Below the pieces are notes generated by a model. That model was not told the origin of the DNA and ran no database searches. It saw nothing but the letters and a program-made list of their open reading frames with translations. This document shows, piece by piece, positions 47,040-59,603 of a DNA stretch of 64,000 nucleotides. Numbering within the stretch: the first letter of the stretch is position 1; each line of letters starts with the position of its first letter. Both the position numbers and the translations under genes were made by a program. The DNA comes from Dasypus novemcinctus (taxonomy: Eukaryota > Chordata > Mammalia > Cingulata > Dasypodidae): positions 113,634,432 to 113,698,431 of the forward strand of contig NC_080685.1 of NCBI RefSeq assembly GCF_030445035.2, read 5' to 3'.

Positions 47040-50000
47040 ATGGCTAACACAAATAATTCCTTGATAGTAATAACACTGAATGTCAACGGATTAAACTCAC
47101 CTATCAAAAGATTCAGACTGGGACATTGGATAAGGAAATATGACCCATCCATATGCTGTCTACAAGAGACACATCTTAGACCCAGAGACGCATGGAGATT
47201 GAAAGTGAATGGCTGGAAAACAATCATACAAGCTAACAATAACCAAAAAAAGGCAGGAGTAGCTATATTAATATCAGACAAAATAGACTTTAAATGTGAA
47301 ACAATTGTGAGAGACAAAGAAGGATACTACATTTTAGTGAAAGGGAAAATCTGTCAAGAAGATCGAACAATCATAAATATCTATGCCCCTAACAAGGGTG
47401 CCTCTAAATACGTCAGGCAAACGCTGGAAAAACTAAGTGAAAGAATAGATACATCTACAATTATAGTGGGGGATTTTAATACACCACTATCAACTCTGGA
47501 CAGAACATCTCAAAAGAGAATCACCAAAGAAACAAAACATCTGAATAGTATATTAGAGGAGCTGGATCTAATAGATATATATAGATCGCTACACCCAAAC
47601 ACAGCAGGATATACATTTTTCTCAAGTGCACATGGATCATTCTCCAAGATAGATCATATGCTAGGCCACAAAGAAAGGCTGAACGAATTCAGAAAGATTG
47701 AAATCATACAAAACATTATCTCTGACCACAGTGGAGTCAAGCTGGAGATTTGCAAGGGACAGAAGCCCAGATTTCACACCAGGATTTGGAAATTAAACAG
47801 CACACTCTTAGAAAAACAGTGGGTCAAAGAGGAAATCTCAAAAGAAATCAATGACTACCTTGAAACAAATGATAATGATAACACAACGTACCAAAATTTA
47901 TGGGATGCAGCAAAAGCAGTACTGAGAGGGAAGTTTATAGCCATAAATTCATATATCAAAAAAGAAGAAAGAGCAAAAATTGAAGAACTAACTGCACATT
48001 TGAAGGAATTAGAAAAACAACAACAAAGTAACCCAACAGGAAGAAGAAGGAAGGAAATAACAAAGATAAGAGCAGAACTAAATGAAATAGAAAATAAGAA
48101 AGCACTTGAACAGATAAACAAGACCAAGAGCTGGTTTTTTGAGAAGATTAACAAAATTGACAAACCTTTAGCAACACTAACAAAGAAAAAAAGAGAGAAG
48201 ATGCAAATACAGAAAATAAGAAACGAGAAAGGCGATATCACCACTGACCCCACAGAAATAAAGACTATCATAAGAGGATATTTTGAAAAACTATATTCCA
48301 ACAAAAATGACAATCTAGAGGAAATGGACAAATTCCTAGAAACACATAAGCAGCCCATATTGACGAAAGAAGAAATTGATGATCTTAACAAACCAATCAC
48401 AAGCAGAGAGATAGAATCAGTTATTAAAAATCTCCCAACTAAGAAGAGCCCAGGGCCAGATGGCTTCACAGGTGAATTCTACAAAACATTCCAGAAAGAA
48501 CTGACACCAATCCTGCTGAAACTATTCCAAAATATCGAAACAGAAAGAACATTACCCAACTCCTTCTATGATGCCAACATTACCCTAGTACCAAAGCCAA
48601 ACAAAGACATCACAAGAAAGGAAAATTACAGACCAATTTCTCTAATGAACCTAGACGCAAAAATACTTAACAAAATACTTGCTAATCGTATTCAACAACA
48701 CATAAAACGTATTATACACCACGACCAAGTGGGATTCATCCCAGGTATGCAAGGATGGTTCAACATAAGAAAATCAATCAACGTAATACACCATATAAAC
48801 AGATTGAAGGAAAAAAATCACATGATTATATCTATTGATGCAGAAAAAGCATTTGACAAAATACAGCACCCTTTCTTGATAAAAACACTCCAAAAGATTG
48901 GAATACAAGGAAATTTTTTGAACATGATAAAGAGTATATATGAAAAACCTAAAGCCAATATTGTTTACAATGGAGAAATCCTAGACTCCTTCCCTCTAAA
49001 CTCAGGAACAAGACAAGGATGCCCACTGTCTCCGCTCCTATTTAACATTGTCTTAGAAGTACTTGCTCGAGCACTGAGGCAAGAACCAGAAATAAAAGGC
49101 ATTCAGATTGGAAAGGAAGAAGTCAAAATTTCATTATTTGCAGATGACATGATCCTATACATAGAAAACCCTGAGAGATCTACAACGAAGATTCTAGAAC
49201 TCATAAATGAGTTTAGTAAAGTCGCAGGTTATAAGATCAATGCGCAAAAATCAGTAGCATTTCTGTACACCAATAAGGAGCAAGATCAGGAGGAAATCAA
49301 GAAACAAATACCATTCACAATAGTAAATAAAAAAATCAAATACTTAGGAATAAATTTAACTAAAGAGGTAAAGAACTTATACACTGAGAACTATACAAGA
49401 TTGTTCAAGGAAATCAAAGAAGACCTGAATAAATGGAAGACTATTCCTTGTTCATGGATAGGAAGACTGAACATTATTAAGATGTCTATCCTACCAAAAC
49501 TGATCTACACATTCAATGCAATCCCAATAAAAATCAATGCAGCCTTCTTTAAGGAACTAGAAAAACTAACTATGAAATTTATTTGGAAAGGAAAGAGACC
49601 CCGAATAGCCAAAGACATACTGAAAAAGAAAAACGAAATTGGAGGAATCACACTACCTGACTTCAAAACATACTACAAAGCTACGGTGGTGAAAACAGCA
49701 TGGTATTGGCATAAGGAGAGACACATAGACCAATGGAATCGAATTGAAAGCTCTGATATAGAACCTCACATATACAGCCACATAATATTCGATAAAGCCA
49801 CCAAACCCTCTCAACTGGGAGAGAGTGGCCTATTCAACAAATGGTGTCTGGAGAACTGGATAGCCATATGTAGAAGAATGAAAGAGGATTACCATCTCAC
49901 ACCTTATACAAGGATCAACTCAAGATGGATCAAAGACCTAAATATAAGAGCCAAGACCATAAAAACCTTAGAAAGCAGTGTAGGGAAACATCTACAGGAC

Positions 50001-50858
50001 CTTGTAATAGGAAATGGATTTATGAATATCTCACCAAAAGCACGAGCAGCAAAAGAACTAATAGATAAATGGGACTTCCTCAAAATTAAAGCCTTCTGCA
50101 CCTCAAAGGAGTTTGTCAAGAAAGTAAAAAGGGAGCCCACACAGTGGGAGAACATATTTGGCAATCATATATCTGATAAGAAACTTATAACTTGCATATA
50201 TAAAGAACTTCTATATCTTGAAAATAAAAAGATAAACAACCCATTTAAAAAATGGGAAAAAGACTTAAACAGACACTTCTCCGAAGAAGAAATACAAATG
50301 GCAAAAAACCACATGAAAAAATGTTCCAAATCTCTAGCTATCAGGGAAATGCAAATCAAAACTACAATGAGATACCATCTTACACCCATAAGATTGGCAG
50401 CTATGAAAAAAACAGAAGAATACAAGTGCTGGAGAGGATGTGAAGGAAGGGGAACACTCATCCACTGCTGGTGGGAATGCAGAAGGATCCAACCATTCTG
50501 GAGGACAGTATGGCGGTTTCTCAAAAAACTAGCCATAGATTTGCCATATGACCCAGCAATACCACTGCTGGGTATATACCCAGCAGAACTGAAAACAAGG
50601 ACACAAACCGATATATGTACACCAATGTTCATAGCAGCATTGTTCACTATTGCCAAAAGTTGGAATCAACCCAAATGCCCATCAACAGATGAGTGGATCA
50701 ATAAAATGTGGTATATACACACAATGGAATACTACTCGGCTGTAAGAACAAACACACTACAAACACATGTGATAACATGGATGAATCTTGAGAACCTTAT
50801 GTTGAGTGAAGCAACCCAGACATTGAAGGACAAATACTACATGACCTCAATGATATGA
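47040..50858 (+). CDS. L1 ORF2 protein (intact endonuclease/reverse transcriptase)
   Basis: 1272 codons (human ORF2p has 1275). It nicks target DNA and primes reverse transcription of its own RNA in the nucleus. The APE-type endonuclease spans residues 1-235 with N14, E43 (QETHL), Y115 (INIYAPN), D145 and N147 (VGDFNT), T192, D205, and S228/H230 (SDH), all expected catalytic positions conserved with the same numbering as in human L1. The reverse transcriptase lies at about 450-800 with [43 protein letters not shown] and the active site FADD (D702-D703). The C-terminal Cys/His motif is C1130-C1134-H1142-C1147. The start at 47040 follows the 75-bp spacer. Translation in mammals is by an inefficient termination-reinitiation mechanism, inferred here. 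Long minus-strand frames (47855-48469, 50165-50656) are shadows. Confidence 0.98.
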   Translation: MANTNNSLIVITLNVNGLNSPIKRFRLGHWIRKYDPSICCLQETHLRPRDAWRLKVNGWKTIIQANNNQKKAGVAILISDKIDFKCETIVRDKEGYYILVKGKICQEDRTIINIYAPNKGASKYVRQTLEKLSERIDTSTIIVGDFNTPLSTLDRTSQKRITKETKHLNSILEELDLIDIYRSLHPNTAGYTFFSSAHGSFSKIDHMLGHKERLNEFRKIEIIQNIISDHSGVKLEICKGQKPRFHTRIWKLNSTLLEKQWVKEEISKEINDYLETNDNDNTTYQNLWDAAKAVLRGKFIAINSYIKKEERAKIEELTAHLKELEKQQQSNPTGRRRKEITKIRAELNEIENKKALEQINKTKSWFFEKINKIDKPLATLTKKKREKMQIQKIRNEKGDITTDPTEIKTIIRGYFEKLYSNKNDNLEEMDKFLETHKQPILTKEEIDDLNKPITSREIESVIKNLPTKKSPGPDGFTGEFYKTFQKELTPILLKLFQNIETERTLPNSFYDANITLVPKPNKDITRKENYRPISLMNLDAKILNKILANRIQQHIKRIIHHDQVGFIPGMQGWFNIRKSINVIHHINRLKEKNHMIISIDAEKAFDKIQHPFLIKTLQKIGIQGNFLNMIKSIYEKPKANIVYNGEILDSFPLNSGTRQGCPLSPLLFNIVLEVLARALRQEPEIKGIQIGKEEVKISLFADDMILYIENPERSTTKILELINEFSKVAGYKINAQKSVAFLYTNKEQDQEEIKKQIPFTIVNKKIKYLGINLTKEVKNLYTENYTRLFKEIKEDLNKWKTIPCSWIGRLNIIKMSILPKLIYTFNAIPIKINAAFFKELEKLTMKFIWKGKRPRIAKDILKKKNEIGGITLPDFKTYYKATVVKTAWYWHKERHIDQWNRIESSDIEPHIYSHIIFDKATKPSQLGESGLFNKWCLENWIAICRRMKEDYHLTPYTRINSRWIKDLNIRAKTIKTLESSVGKHLQDLVIGNGFMNISPKARAAKELIDKWDFLKIKAFCTSKEFVKKVKREPTQWENIFGNHISDKKLITCIYKELLYLENKKINNPFKKWEKDLNRHFSEEEIQMAKNHMKKCSKSLAIREMQIKTTMRYHLTPIRLAAMKKTEEYKCWRGCEGRGTLIHCWWECRRIQPFWRTVWRFLKKLAIDLPYDPAIPLLGIYPAELKTRTQTDICTPMFIAALFTIAKSWNQPKCPSTDEWINKMWYIHTMEYYSAVRTNTLQTHVITWMNLENLMLSEATQTLKDKYYMTSMI

Positions 50859-53682
50859 AATAAACAAGCTGCCCTAGATAGCAAGAGACTGAACGATAGG
50901 CTTACAGGAAATCGGAGGGTGGAGGAAGGATATGAGCCAATGTCTGCAGGGTTGGAATTTAAGACGAGATGGTGGTAAGTATGAACACAAAGAAGAGATA
51001 AAAGGGGGGCAAGGGGTTGCCTTCTGTTGGGGCTTTGCGGGTTTGAGGGTGGCTGGGGAGGGACGGATAGGTAACATTGCCCAAAAGTGGGGGGAGGGAG
51101 GGGTAGCATACGAACACAGGAGAGGGTCAGGTGTTGGTGGAGAGTAAAATGCCGAGAAAATCATATCAAAATATGATAAAGAGGGTTACCTGTTTAGATT
51201 GCTCGGAGGGGAGGGTCTGATGCAGGAAGGGCTCCTGGGGAATGTCTAAATTCTCATTCTGCCAGAGTGGGTGACACCATGGGGTAGAAACCCAAGTAGT
51301 GAGAGTGGGGGTGGACCCACATCCTGGGGAGGACTAATGCCATCAAATAGAGGGAACTGTATCCCTCAAGAGAAAGGGTGGCTCCCAGGGCATTGGGGCA
51401 GTTGAGCAAGTTAGGCCCTGAACACTATTCCATCTATCTCTGGAAGTGGCTCCTCAGGAAACGGAGGTTGGCTGTCACTGTGGGCACCAAGGTGGAAGGG
51501 AAAATGGACGTTAAATGTGTGGAACCAAGGTAAATGGGGGGTAAGAGAGGAGTTTCTTGCGAGTACACAAGGATGGATATAAAACATGTAATATTACACC
51601 ATAACATATAGGAGATGACAGACTGATAATGTAAACCATAATGTAAAACATGGGATAACTAAGAATGTAAAGAACTGTGTATCCTAAAGTATGCACCATA
51701 ATGTAAGCACAGATGTCACCTTGTTAGAAAGCTAATGTCTCAGACTCTGTACATCACGTTAAGTAAATATGATGTGAATAGGGTGTAAGAGTATCGCTGT
51801 GGAAGGAAAAAGGTTTTGTGGTGGATGTATGGGAGTGCTGTATATTATATATATGCATTGCTGTGGTCTAGGACTCCTGTGAAGAGAAGCTGAATAATTA
51901 GGGGGGAAAAAAAAAAAAAGAAAAAGATAGGATGTAGAATTTTTTCAAGTCAACATTCTTTATCTAAGTTCTTTATCTAACTTTATCCAAGTTCTTTATC
52001 TAACCTTTAAACCCATCGCTATATGCCATTCCCTAGTAAGGGACCATGACATTATATTGGGCTTCAAATTTTGGGGAGTTCTGGATCACAGAGTGTTTCT
52101 TCAACAATGGCAATGGAGGGATACTGGTATGGGATGCCAATGACAGGTGATATATGGCTGACAGGGAGCTGTACAGAACATATGTCCAGGGTGCATGGTA
52201 ATGTTTGGATATACTCATAGTGGCAACAATTAAAAACCACAGCAGGGGGGGTACTGGGTTCCTGGCCAGTGGTGCCCTGTCGTGGTCCCTAGGGGAGCAG
52301 CGACAGTCTCCCAGGTACAGCAGCGGGGACCGGGAGGGAGTGAGGGTTCAACAGTGAGCCCCTGATGCTAATGACTATGCTTGTGAGCTGATAAGCCTAA
52401 AATAAGAACAAGGCCTAGAGCAACATTGTGCCTGGGAATTTCCTCCTGTCAGCCTTAATGGTACTCAAATGTGGCCAGTCTCGAAGCCAAACTCACCATG
52501 TAAATGCAATGCCTTCCCCCCAGCGTGGGACATGACACCCGGGGATGAGCCTCCCTGGCACCGAGGGACCACTATCAACTACCAACTGATGATGCAACTG
52601 GAAAAGGACCTTAAATGGAAGGTTCAATGCGGATCAGCAGAATATCCCTGTCTACATAAAATAACATGACTTTAAAATGCTGTTTGACCTAAAGTAAGGG
52701 GGAAATGGAAAGGAGAAATGAGTTTATATGGCTACGAGTTTCTAAAAAAGAGTCTGGAGGCTGGCAGAAGGATTGCCCTCATGCACAACTGAGCAGAATC
52801 AGAGAGACAGATAAAGCAGATGCAACCCCCAGATATTGATTCCTTTGAGGGCTAAAGAGACCCATGGGAGTTATGGTCATGGCCGATGGGGTTAACTACC
52901 AGGTCAGATGGCCCCTCTTTGGAAATGGTGTTTATGTGTGATGAATCTGGACTCAGATGGGATCTTCCTTCATAAGACTTTCACGCTAATGTGCTGGAGG
53001 TGCAGTTAATGTTGGGGTTTAAGATATATTTAGGGGATTTGAATCTCTGGACTGACAATGTGATAGCCAGGTCCTGAGCCTCAACAGACTCAAGCACCTA
53101 CAATCTGATTTATTGGACTTACCACACTCAGCTAAGATGGAGTTGAAGAAGGACAACCACCACACCATGGAGTCTAGAGTGATTACAACTGAAAGTGGGA
53201 GGATTGCATCCAGCATCCATGTGGAATCTGAGCGTCCTCTTGACATAGAGGTGCAATGGACACAACCAATCCAATGTCCACATAGAAGAGGTGGCATTGG
53301 ATTGGGAAAAGTGGACATGGTGGCTGATGGGTTTGGGGAAAGGCAGGAAGAGATGAGAGGTGGAGGCGTCTTTGGGACATGGAGCTGCCCTGGATGGTGC
53401 TTCAGAGGCAATCACCGGACATTGTAAATCCTCACAGGGCCTACTGGATGGAATGGAGGAGAGTATGGGCCATGATGTGGACCATTGACTATGAGGTGCA
53501 GGGTGCCCAAAGATGTACTTACCAAATCCAATGGATGTGTCATGATGATGGGAATGAGTGTTGCTGGGGGGGGGGGAGAGGCGGGGTGGGGGGGTGGGGT
53601 TGAATGGGACCTCACATATATATTTTTAATGTAATATTATTACAAAGTCAATAAAAAAAATACAAAAAAAAAAACTCAAAAA
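50859..53682 (+). other. Long 3' UTR and A-tail of intact L1 (copy F)
   Basis: About 2.8 kb without conserved coding potential, several times longer than human or mouse L1 3' UTRs. It aligns with 27646-30454. Landmarks: 'aggggggcaaggggttgcc' at about 51003, 'ccagcgtgggacatgacacc' at 52523, and a G-rich polypurine tract at 53566-53603. The terminus 'acatatatatttttaatgta' is followed by AATAAA (53650) and an interrupted A-tail to 53682. This region supplies all the 5'-truncated L1 3' fragments in the window. Confidence 0.85.
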
Positions 53683-53692
53683 AAAAAATATA

Positions 53693-55807
53693 AGATGTTC
53701 CCATATACCCCACACCCCACCTCCCCACTCCTCCCACATCAACAACTTCTTTCATCATTGTGGCATATTAATTGCATTTGGTGAATACATTTTGGAGCAT
53801 TGCTGCACCATATGGATTGGAGTTTACATTGAGGTTTACACTCTCCCCCAGTCCATTCAGTGGGTTATGGCAGGATATATAATGCCAAAGACCTGTCCCT
53901 GCAATATCATTTAGGACTACTCCAAGTCTCAGAAATGCCCCCACATCACATCTTTTCTTCCCTCTCCCTGCCCTCAGCAACTACTGTGGCCAGTCTCCTT
54001 ATCAATGATACAATTTCTTCCATTGCTAGAGTCACTATATTTGTATAGTAGAACACCAGTAAGTTCACTCTAAGTCATATTTTATTCTTCCATTCTGTGG
54101 ACCCTGGGATGGTTATGTTCACTGCACCTCTAAATCAGAGGGGGCTTAGATCCCACATGGCTGATGGGTGCGATTTTCCTGCTTGAAGTTGTAGGCACTC
54201 TTGGTAATCTGGTGTGGTGTTTGGACATCTTCCCCTCCATATTACCTGACTTGGGTAAGTCTAATGAACCACAGAGTAGGAGCTGGAATTCTGCTGAGAC
54301 TCATTGCCCAGCTGGCTCATGGCTTGTCAAGAGATTCAAGTCTCCTGAGTCTACACAAACCCCAGCACCAACCACAGGTTCAATATAAGTGACAGAAAAG
54401 GCATGTTCAGAAAGGTTACATCTGAGTCCAACCGAATCACACTCAGTAGCACAAACTCCAAAGTAGGGCCCACTGACAAGGCAGTGAATTTCAGAGCCAA
54501 CTGCCATGACCATAGAACCTGTGTGTCTCCTTAGCCCTCAGGAATACCAGTACCTGGGGTTGGATCTACTTTGGCCGTCTCTGGGATCCTGCTGAGATAT
54601 GTGTAAGCATGACTCCTCCAGTGACCTCCTGACTAATTTTGAAGTCCCTTAGCCATATATACTCATTTGTATTTACCATTTCCCCCTTTTATTCAACATC
54701 AAACCCTTTTCCCCCTTCTCCAGCAATGATCTTTACATGTTCATGTTATATTTGCTGCAGTTGATGAACAGATATTGAAACATAGCTACTAATAATGGTT
54801 TCATTTTGGTTTGCATTATGGTTTATATTTTAGACAGTTCACTTTTCTAAATTTTAGTTGCATTATGGTTTACATTATCATTTACATTTTATACTATAAA
54901 CTTTTATACATTTTTGGTGAAATTTAACATGTTCTATATCTATCATTGCATGATCTTGTGCAACACTTCCATTGCCCCCCAGTTATGCCTGCTTCCATCT
55001 GTTCTATTCCTCTCTACCTCTTCCCTCTGGGCCCACCGTGAAAACCAAGCTTCACTGCTTGAAGGACCAGATTCACAGATACTTGCAACAATGCTGAGGG
55101 CTGGACATACTAGACTGTCCTCCCCCATTGAGAACCACCAGTTCTCTCTCGGGACACTCTTCCTTATGTTTGAGAATATCAGGCCTCTTCAGGAAGGGGG
55201 TACACTTTCCCACTCATTGTATGGGTCTCCACCCAATGATATAACACACTATGACAAGATGAGCACTCACACACTTCCTAGAAGCCTGTCCCTGTGCCAG
55301 ATGCCCCACATTAAGCACCTTAAAAACGTCACTCTTCCTTATTATATTTTCTAAAGCATTTTCTCAATATTATAGTTTCAACCACATACTGACATTCTCC
55401 CATGCTCATCTGCTTCCCCCCACACTCCCCCCAATTCCTTGGCCAATCTGACCCATCCTCCCAACCCTAGCTCCCATCAAGCAAAGCCCCACCCAATAGT
55501 ATCCCTATGCCAATGTCTTACCCTTCCCTGTACAACTGTTTATCTCCACTTTATCATAGATTTCACCCATTTAGGCATCAGCTCACAACCTTCCTCCCCC
55601 CCCCCACCCAATTTCCTATAAGCCTCGATCCAGTCTCTAGCTCTCTGATACAGCTTGGTTTGCTTATTTCATATCAAAGAAGTCATGGTGTATTTTTCCT
55701 TCAATGCCTGGCTTGCTTCACTCAGCATAACGTTCTCAAGATTCACCCATGTTATCCTACGTGTTTGCACTACATATATTCCTTCTGCTGAGTAGCAGTC
55801 CATTACA
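53693..55807 (-). mobile_element. Antisense 5'-truncated L1 (copy G), main body
   Basis: Minus-strand L1: 3' UTR from 53693 back through 'gaccctgggatggttatgtt', 'gagggggcttagatcccac' and an extended 3' UTR, ending within the last codons of ORF2 at about 55650-55807 ('gagtagcagtccatta' is antisense to the conserved AATGGAATACTACTC region). It is 5'-truncated there. It inserted into the mariner and was itself split by the full-length L1 at 43249-53692. The 146-codon frame at 54914-55354 is not a gene. Confidence 0.85.
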
Positions 55808-56029
55808 TACTTCCACAACCAACAGGATGCAGAAAATGCTTTTCAAGTGTTTGTCAAATCCCAAAGCATGGATTTTGACTTATAGGAATAAAAAACTTAT
55901 CTCTTGTTGGCAAAAAAATGTGTTGATTGTAAATGGTTCCTATTTTGGTTAATAAAGATGTGTTTGAGCCTATTTAAAATGATTTAAAATTCATTGCCTG
56001 AAACTGCAGTTCCTTTTACACCAACCTAA
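55808..56029 (+). mobile_element. Mariner (Hsmar1-like), 3' portion
   Basis: Begins with 'acttccacaaccaacaggat', continuing the transposase (HNQQDAENAFQ-like, then a degraded KCVD region with 'gtgttgattgtaaatggttcc') exactly where the 42136-43177 part stops, and ends with the right inverted repeat (reverse complement ttaggttggtgtaaaagg) next to a TA at 56030-56031. About 15-20 nt around the breakpoint are not accounted for. Neither half is autonomous. Confidence 0.88.
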
Positions 56030-57790
56030 TACTATAAAGGCATTACATACTTCATCCATTTGTCCTTTGGCTTTCTGTTTACATATCATACTATTGTCTG
56101 TTGTTGTTTTTTTTTTACCATTTAATTTACCTTTCCTAATAATCTTCATTTCTACACACTTCTCCGACTCCCTCACCCTTGTTTTTCCTTTCAGACTGTA
56201 GCACTCCCTTTTATATTTCTTGTAAATCTGTATTTTGACAAGCTACTCTCAATTTTTGTTTGTTGGTGAAGACTTTTAACTCACCTCATTTTTGAAGTAT
56301 ATATTTACTGGATACAGAATTCTTGGCTGGCAGCTTTTCTCTTTCATTACCTTAAATACATCATACAATTTTCTTCTCTTCTCCATGGTTTCTGATGAGA
56401 GGCTGGCACTTAATCTTGTTGAGTTTTCCCTTTATGTGATTCTTTGCTTTTATTTGCTCCTTTCAGCATCCTATCTTTATCTATGATATTTGTAATACTT
56501 AATAGAAGGTGTCTTGGGGTAGTTCTGTTTGGATTTATTCTGTTTGAGGTGAGATGCCCTTCTTGGATTTGATATTTATGTTCTTCATAGGGCCTGGGTA
56601 GTTCTCAGTCATTATTTCCAAAAATAGTCTTTCTACCCCTTCTGGAACATCAATAATGCATATGGTTGTGCATTTTGCTTTGTCATTCAAATCTCTTCCA
56701 TTGTTTCCTTTCGCTTCTTTTTCTGTTCTCCTGTATTTTCCAGTTTAGATGTTCTGCCTTCAAAATCACTAATTCTGTCTTTACACATTTCCAATCTGTA
56801 CTTATGTGCCTCTAATATGTTATTAATCTCATCCAACTTGACTTTCATTCCCTTAACATCTGTTACTTTTCTTCTCAGGCTTTCAAATTGTTCTTTATGA
56901 CCACATGTGTCTTGTTAATACCCTTCATCTCTTTAAAGATATTTTCTCTTAATTCTTTGAACTGATTTAGGAGATCTGTGTTATTAACATTGATTAATTG
57001 TCTTCAATTCTGATTGTCTTCAGGAAATTTCTTTTTTCTTTGTTTGGATGGCCTATCTCTTCCTGTGTCCTAGTATGGTCTATAAATTCTGCTGATGTCT
57101 AGGCATTTGAGTATGTTGGTGACTTTCCACTGATTCTTCCCTCTTGCCAACTTTTTTTTACAGCTCTTCTTTGATATTTAGTTTGACTTATTCTAACTTT
57201 TTAAAAGTACCCAGCTTATCAAAACCATACCAGGGACTCACTAATGAGGTACAGATTTTCTCCCAGAGATTAAAGTACAGAGTACCAACAGCCATTTTTG
57301 TACATGGTATTTCTGTAATGGCCAGTAGATAATACTTGTTGGTGAACCTTTACACAACAGTATATCGCTCTCTCTTTTCCTTTCTTTTGGTATGACCAGA
57401 ACTGTGATTCAAAGTGGGCTATGCTGGCAATATTCACAGAATTAAAACTTGCCAACTCCCCCACCCCTTTCCCTGGTAATAGTTAACAGGAGTAAGATAT
57501 CTGTTCCTCTCTCAGTCAGCTGCAGTGAGCCAGAGGTTTTACCCAAGCTTAATATCTTAGGAGTGGAGGAGGGGATGCTTTCCTGGCTGCCAAGGAGGTT
57601 TCATAACTCATGTTTGTTCTTTTGGGTTTTTTGACTCTCAGTCCCTCACCTTTCTGGGAGTTGTGAAGCACTATCCTGGTCTGCTGACCCCCAAACCAGG
57701 TCCCACTGCCAGCTTTTGGCTCTATCTCTGTTCTTTTTGTGAGAGTTGAGTACTGCACATCTAATCGGCTGTTATTGTCCCACAATTCCT
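56030..57790 (-). mobile_element. Old antisense L1 (copy H), 5' third
   Basis: Continues the element cut at 42135. On the minus strand it carries degraded ORF1 (about 56280-56950; 'ctccatggtttctgatgaga' is antisense to the conserved SADFSSETME segment) and then 5' UTR to about 57790. With 38060-42135 this gives an L1 of roughly 5.8 kb, a near complete element. The 5' end is approximate. Confidence 0.8.
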
Positions 57791-57794
57791 GATA

Positions 57795-58650
57795 AAATTT
57801 TAATTACCAAAATTAAATTGGGCCAAAAATTGAATATCAAAAGAATAACCAACAAGAATATAAAAAAATTCTCAACATCATTATTCATTAGGGAAATACA
57901 AATCAAACGCACAAGAAGGTATACATCACAGCTGCCAAAATGGCTTTAATAAAAAGAATATCAAGTGTCAGTGAGAATATGGAGAAATTAGATCCTCATT
58001 CACAGATGAGAGGGGTGTAACATGATCAGCAACTTTTAAAATAGTTTTGCATTAACTCAGTATGTTAAACATAGAGTTACAGTATGATCCAGCAATTCAT
58101 TTCTGGGTACATGCAAAAAATGATAACGATATAAGTCCAACCATAAAGGATAAATTATATTCAAAGTAATTTTCTTAATAAATAGAAAATGGGGAAAACT
58201 CCTATGTCCATTGACTTATGAATAGTGAATACAATTTGAAATATCTATACAATGGAATATTATTTGGCAATAAAAATAAAATTCTAGTACATGCTACAAC
58301 ACATTGAACATTGAAAACATTATGCTAAGTGAAAGAAACCAGTCTAAAAATATTGCAACACTCAATTTTCTTGAAATATCCAGAATAGGCAAGTGATAGA
58401 AATTAGAGTACTGGAGTTTCAGTACTCAGGTAGTGGGGTTTCAGTTGGAGGAGGTGGGGAGTGACTGCTAACAATCATGGAATTTCCTTTTGGAGTGAGG
58501 AGGAAGTTCTAAACTTAGATACTGACAATGGTTGCAGCAAACTGTGACTAAATAAACATTGTCAAGCAGTACACTTTAAATTGATGAATTATATGGGAAT
58601 TATATCTTAACAAATATGATAAGAAATTGGTAGAGTAAAAGCAGAGGGAA
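57795..58650 (+). mobile_element. Sense L1M-like ORF2 tail and 3' UTR
   Basis: Order of landmarks: 'cattattcattagggaaatacaaatcaaa', 'caagtgtcagtgagaatatggag', 'atgatccagcaattcatttctgggta', 'acaatggaatattatttggcaataaa', 'gtgaaagaaaccagtc' and the terminal 'ttatatgggaattatatctta'. This is the 3' end of an old mammalian L1 without coding potential. Confidence 0.75.
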
Positions 58651-59386
58651 AAAATTAAAGGATATAGAAAACATATACAGAATAAAATAAGGAAGAATAT
58701 TTGAAATGGCTGCAATTCTCTTTTCTGCAAATGGCCATTTGCCCATGTTCTTTATAACACTTTCTTCAACTCTTCCTTTTGTCCTCACACAAACAGGCAT
58801 CACTTATTGGGGGAAACTTTATTAGTAGAAAAACACAAGCCATCATTATAAGGTGCCTTAAACTTTAATAGTATTTTCTTTGCAGGGTTTTTACGGCTTT
58901 CTATTAATTATTTCATATTTTGTGCTACATGAGGATAATGGGAGGTGCTTCAGAAGATCTCCCTAAGATATGCATATACCTGACTTCATGCGCCACCAAT
59001 ACTTCTATTTTCACTTGATATTTGGAAGCAGTCATTAAAAACAGCATAAGTTAAAACTTTATTTTGGTTCAGAAGTATGGCACTCAGACCGAGAAAATGG
59101 CAATCTTAATTAATACTTCAATTGTACTGTACATATTCTCTTTGTGGGAGAATTCTTATAAGTATGAAAGCTCTATTAAAGCAATGTGAAAGGTTACAAA
59201 TTTGAGAGGCATGAACTAATTTCTGAATTTGCCAAATGAAAAGCATAATCAACTACCTACATAAACTTGAATTGATATAATTCTACATCATGGCTAGATG
59301 AAAAATAGACAGATATATACTTTAAGTTCCATACATTGACTTTTCCTTGTTTAGTGTGGCAATAAACATTGGAAAATACATAAAAT
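58651..59386. other. Unclassified AT-rich sequence
   Basis: No gene or definite repeat was recognised in this stretch. Confidence 0.5.
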
Positions 59387-59603
59387 AAGACAGACATACT
59401 CCAAGTCCTGAAAACGCCCTCACATTGTGGATCATTGACCATGAGGTGGAGCAGTGCTCAGAGATATATTCACCAAATGCCATGAATGTGTCATGAAGAT
59501 GGAGGAGGTTGTTGTTATGGGGGGAGGAGTGGGGTGTATATGGGAGCCTCATATTTTTCAATGTAATATTAAAAAAATAAAGACAAAAAAAGACAGACAT
59601 AAC
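59387..59603 (+). mobile_element. Tiny L1 insertion with 5' inversion (twin priming)
   Basis: Near-identical flanks agacagacata (about 59388-59398 and 59591-59601) mark the target duplication. The first part, 'actccaagtcctgaaaacgccctcac', matches the L1 3' UTR in antisense. From about 59427 ('attgtggatcattgaccatg') to the A-rich tail at 59570-59590 it is sense. An inverted 5' piece joined to a sense 3' piece is the product expected from twin priming during L1 integration. Confidence 0.75.

Larger units (their letters stand above)
43249..53692 (+). mobile_element. Full-length L1 with both ORFs intact (copy F)
   Basis: The element proper is 43259-53682, flanked by 10-bp duplications aaaaaatata (43249-43258 and 53683-53692). 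The bottom-strand target reads TTTTTT/AA, the preferred L1 endonuclease site. Order: CpG-rich 5' UTR (43259-45995, interrupted by a 631-bp antisense insertion), ORF1 (45996-46964), 75-bp spacer, ORF2 (47040-50858), 2.8-kb 3' UTR, AATAAA at 53650-53655 and an A-rich tail. Both ORFs are uninterrupted, so the copy is young and possibly competent. The inner insertion postdates it and separates the first promoter unit from the ORFs. Confidence 0.96.

Noticed and set aside
47855-50656. Long minus-strand frames over the intact ORF2 (47855-48469, 49904-50164, 50165-50656)
   Set aside because: They are antisense shadows of L1 ORF2 codons, and equivalent frames recur opposite the other L1 copies. No independent family motif is present.
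54914-55354. 146-codon plus-strand frame
   Set aside because: Falls inside the antisense L1 3' UTR (copy G); there is no motif, and equivalent positions in other copies do not keep the frame.
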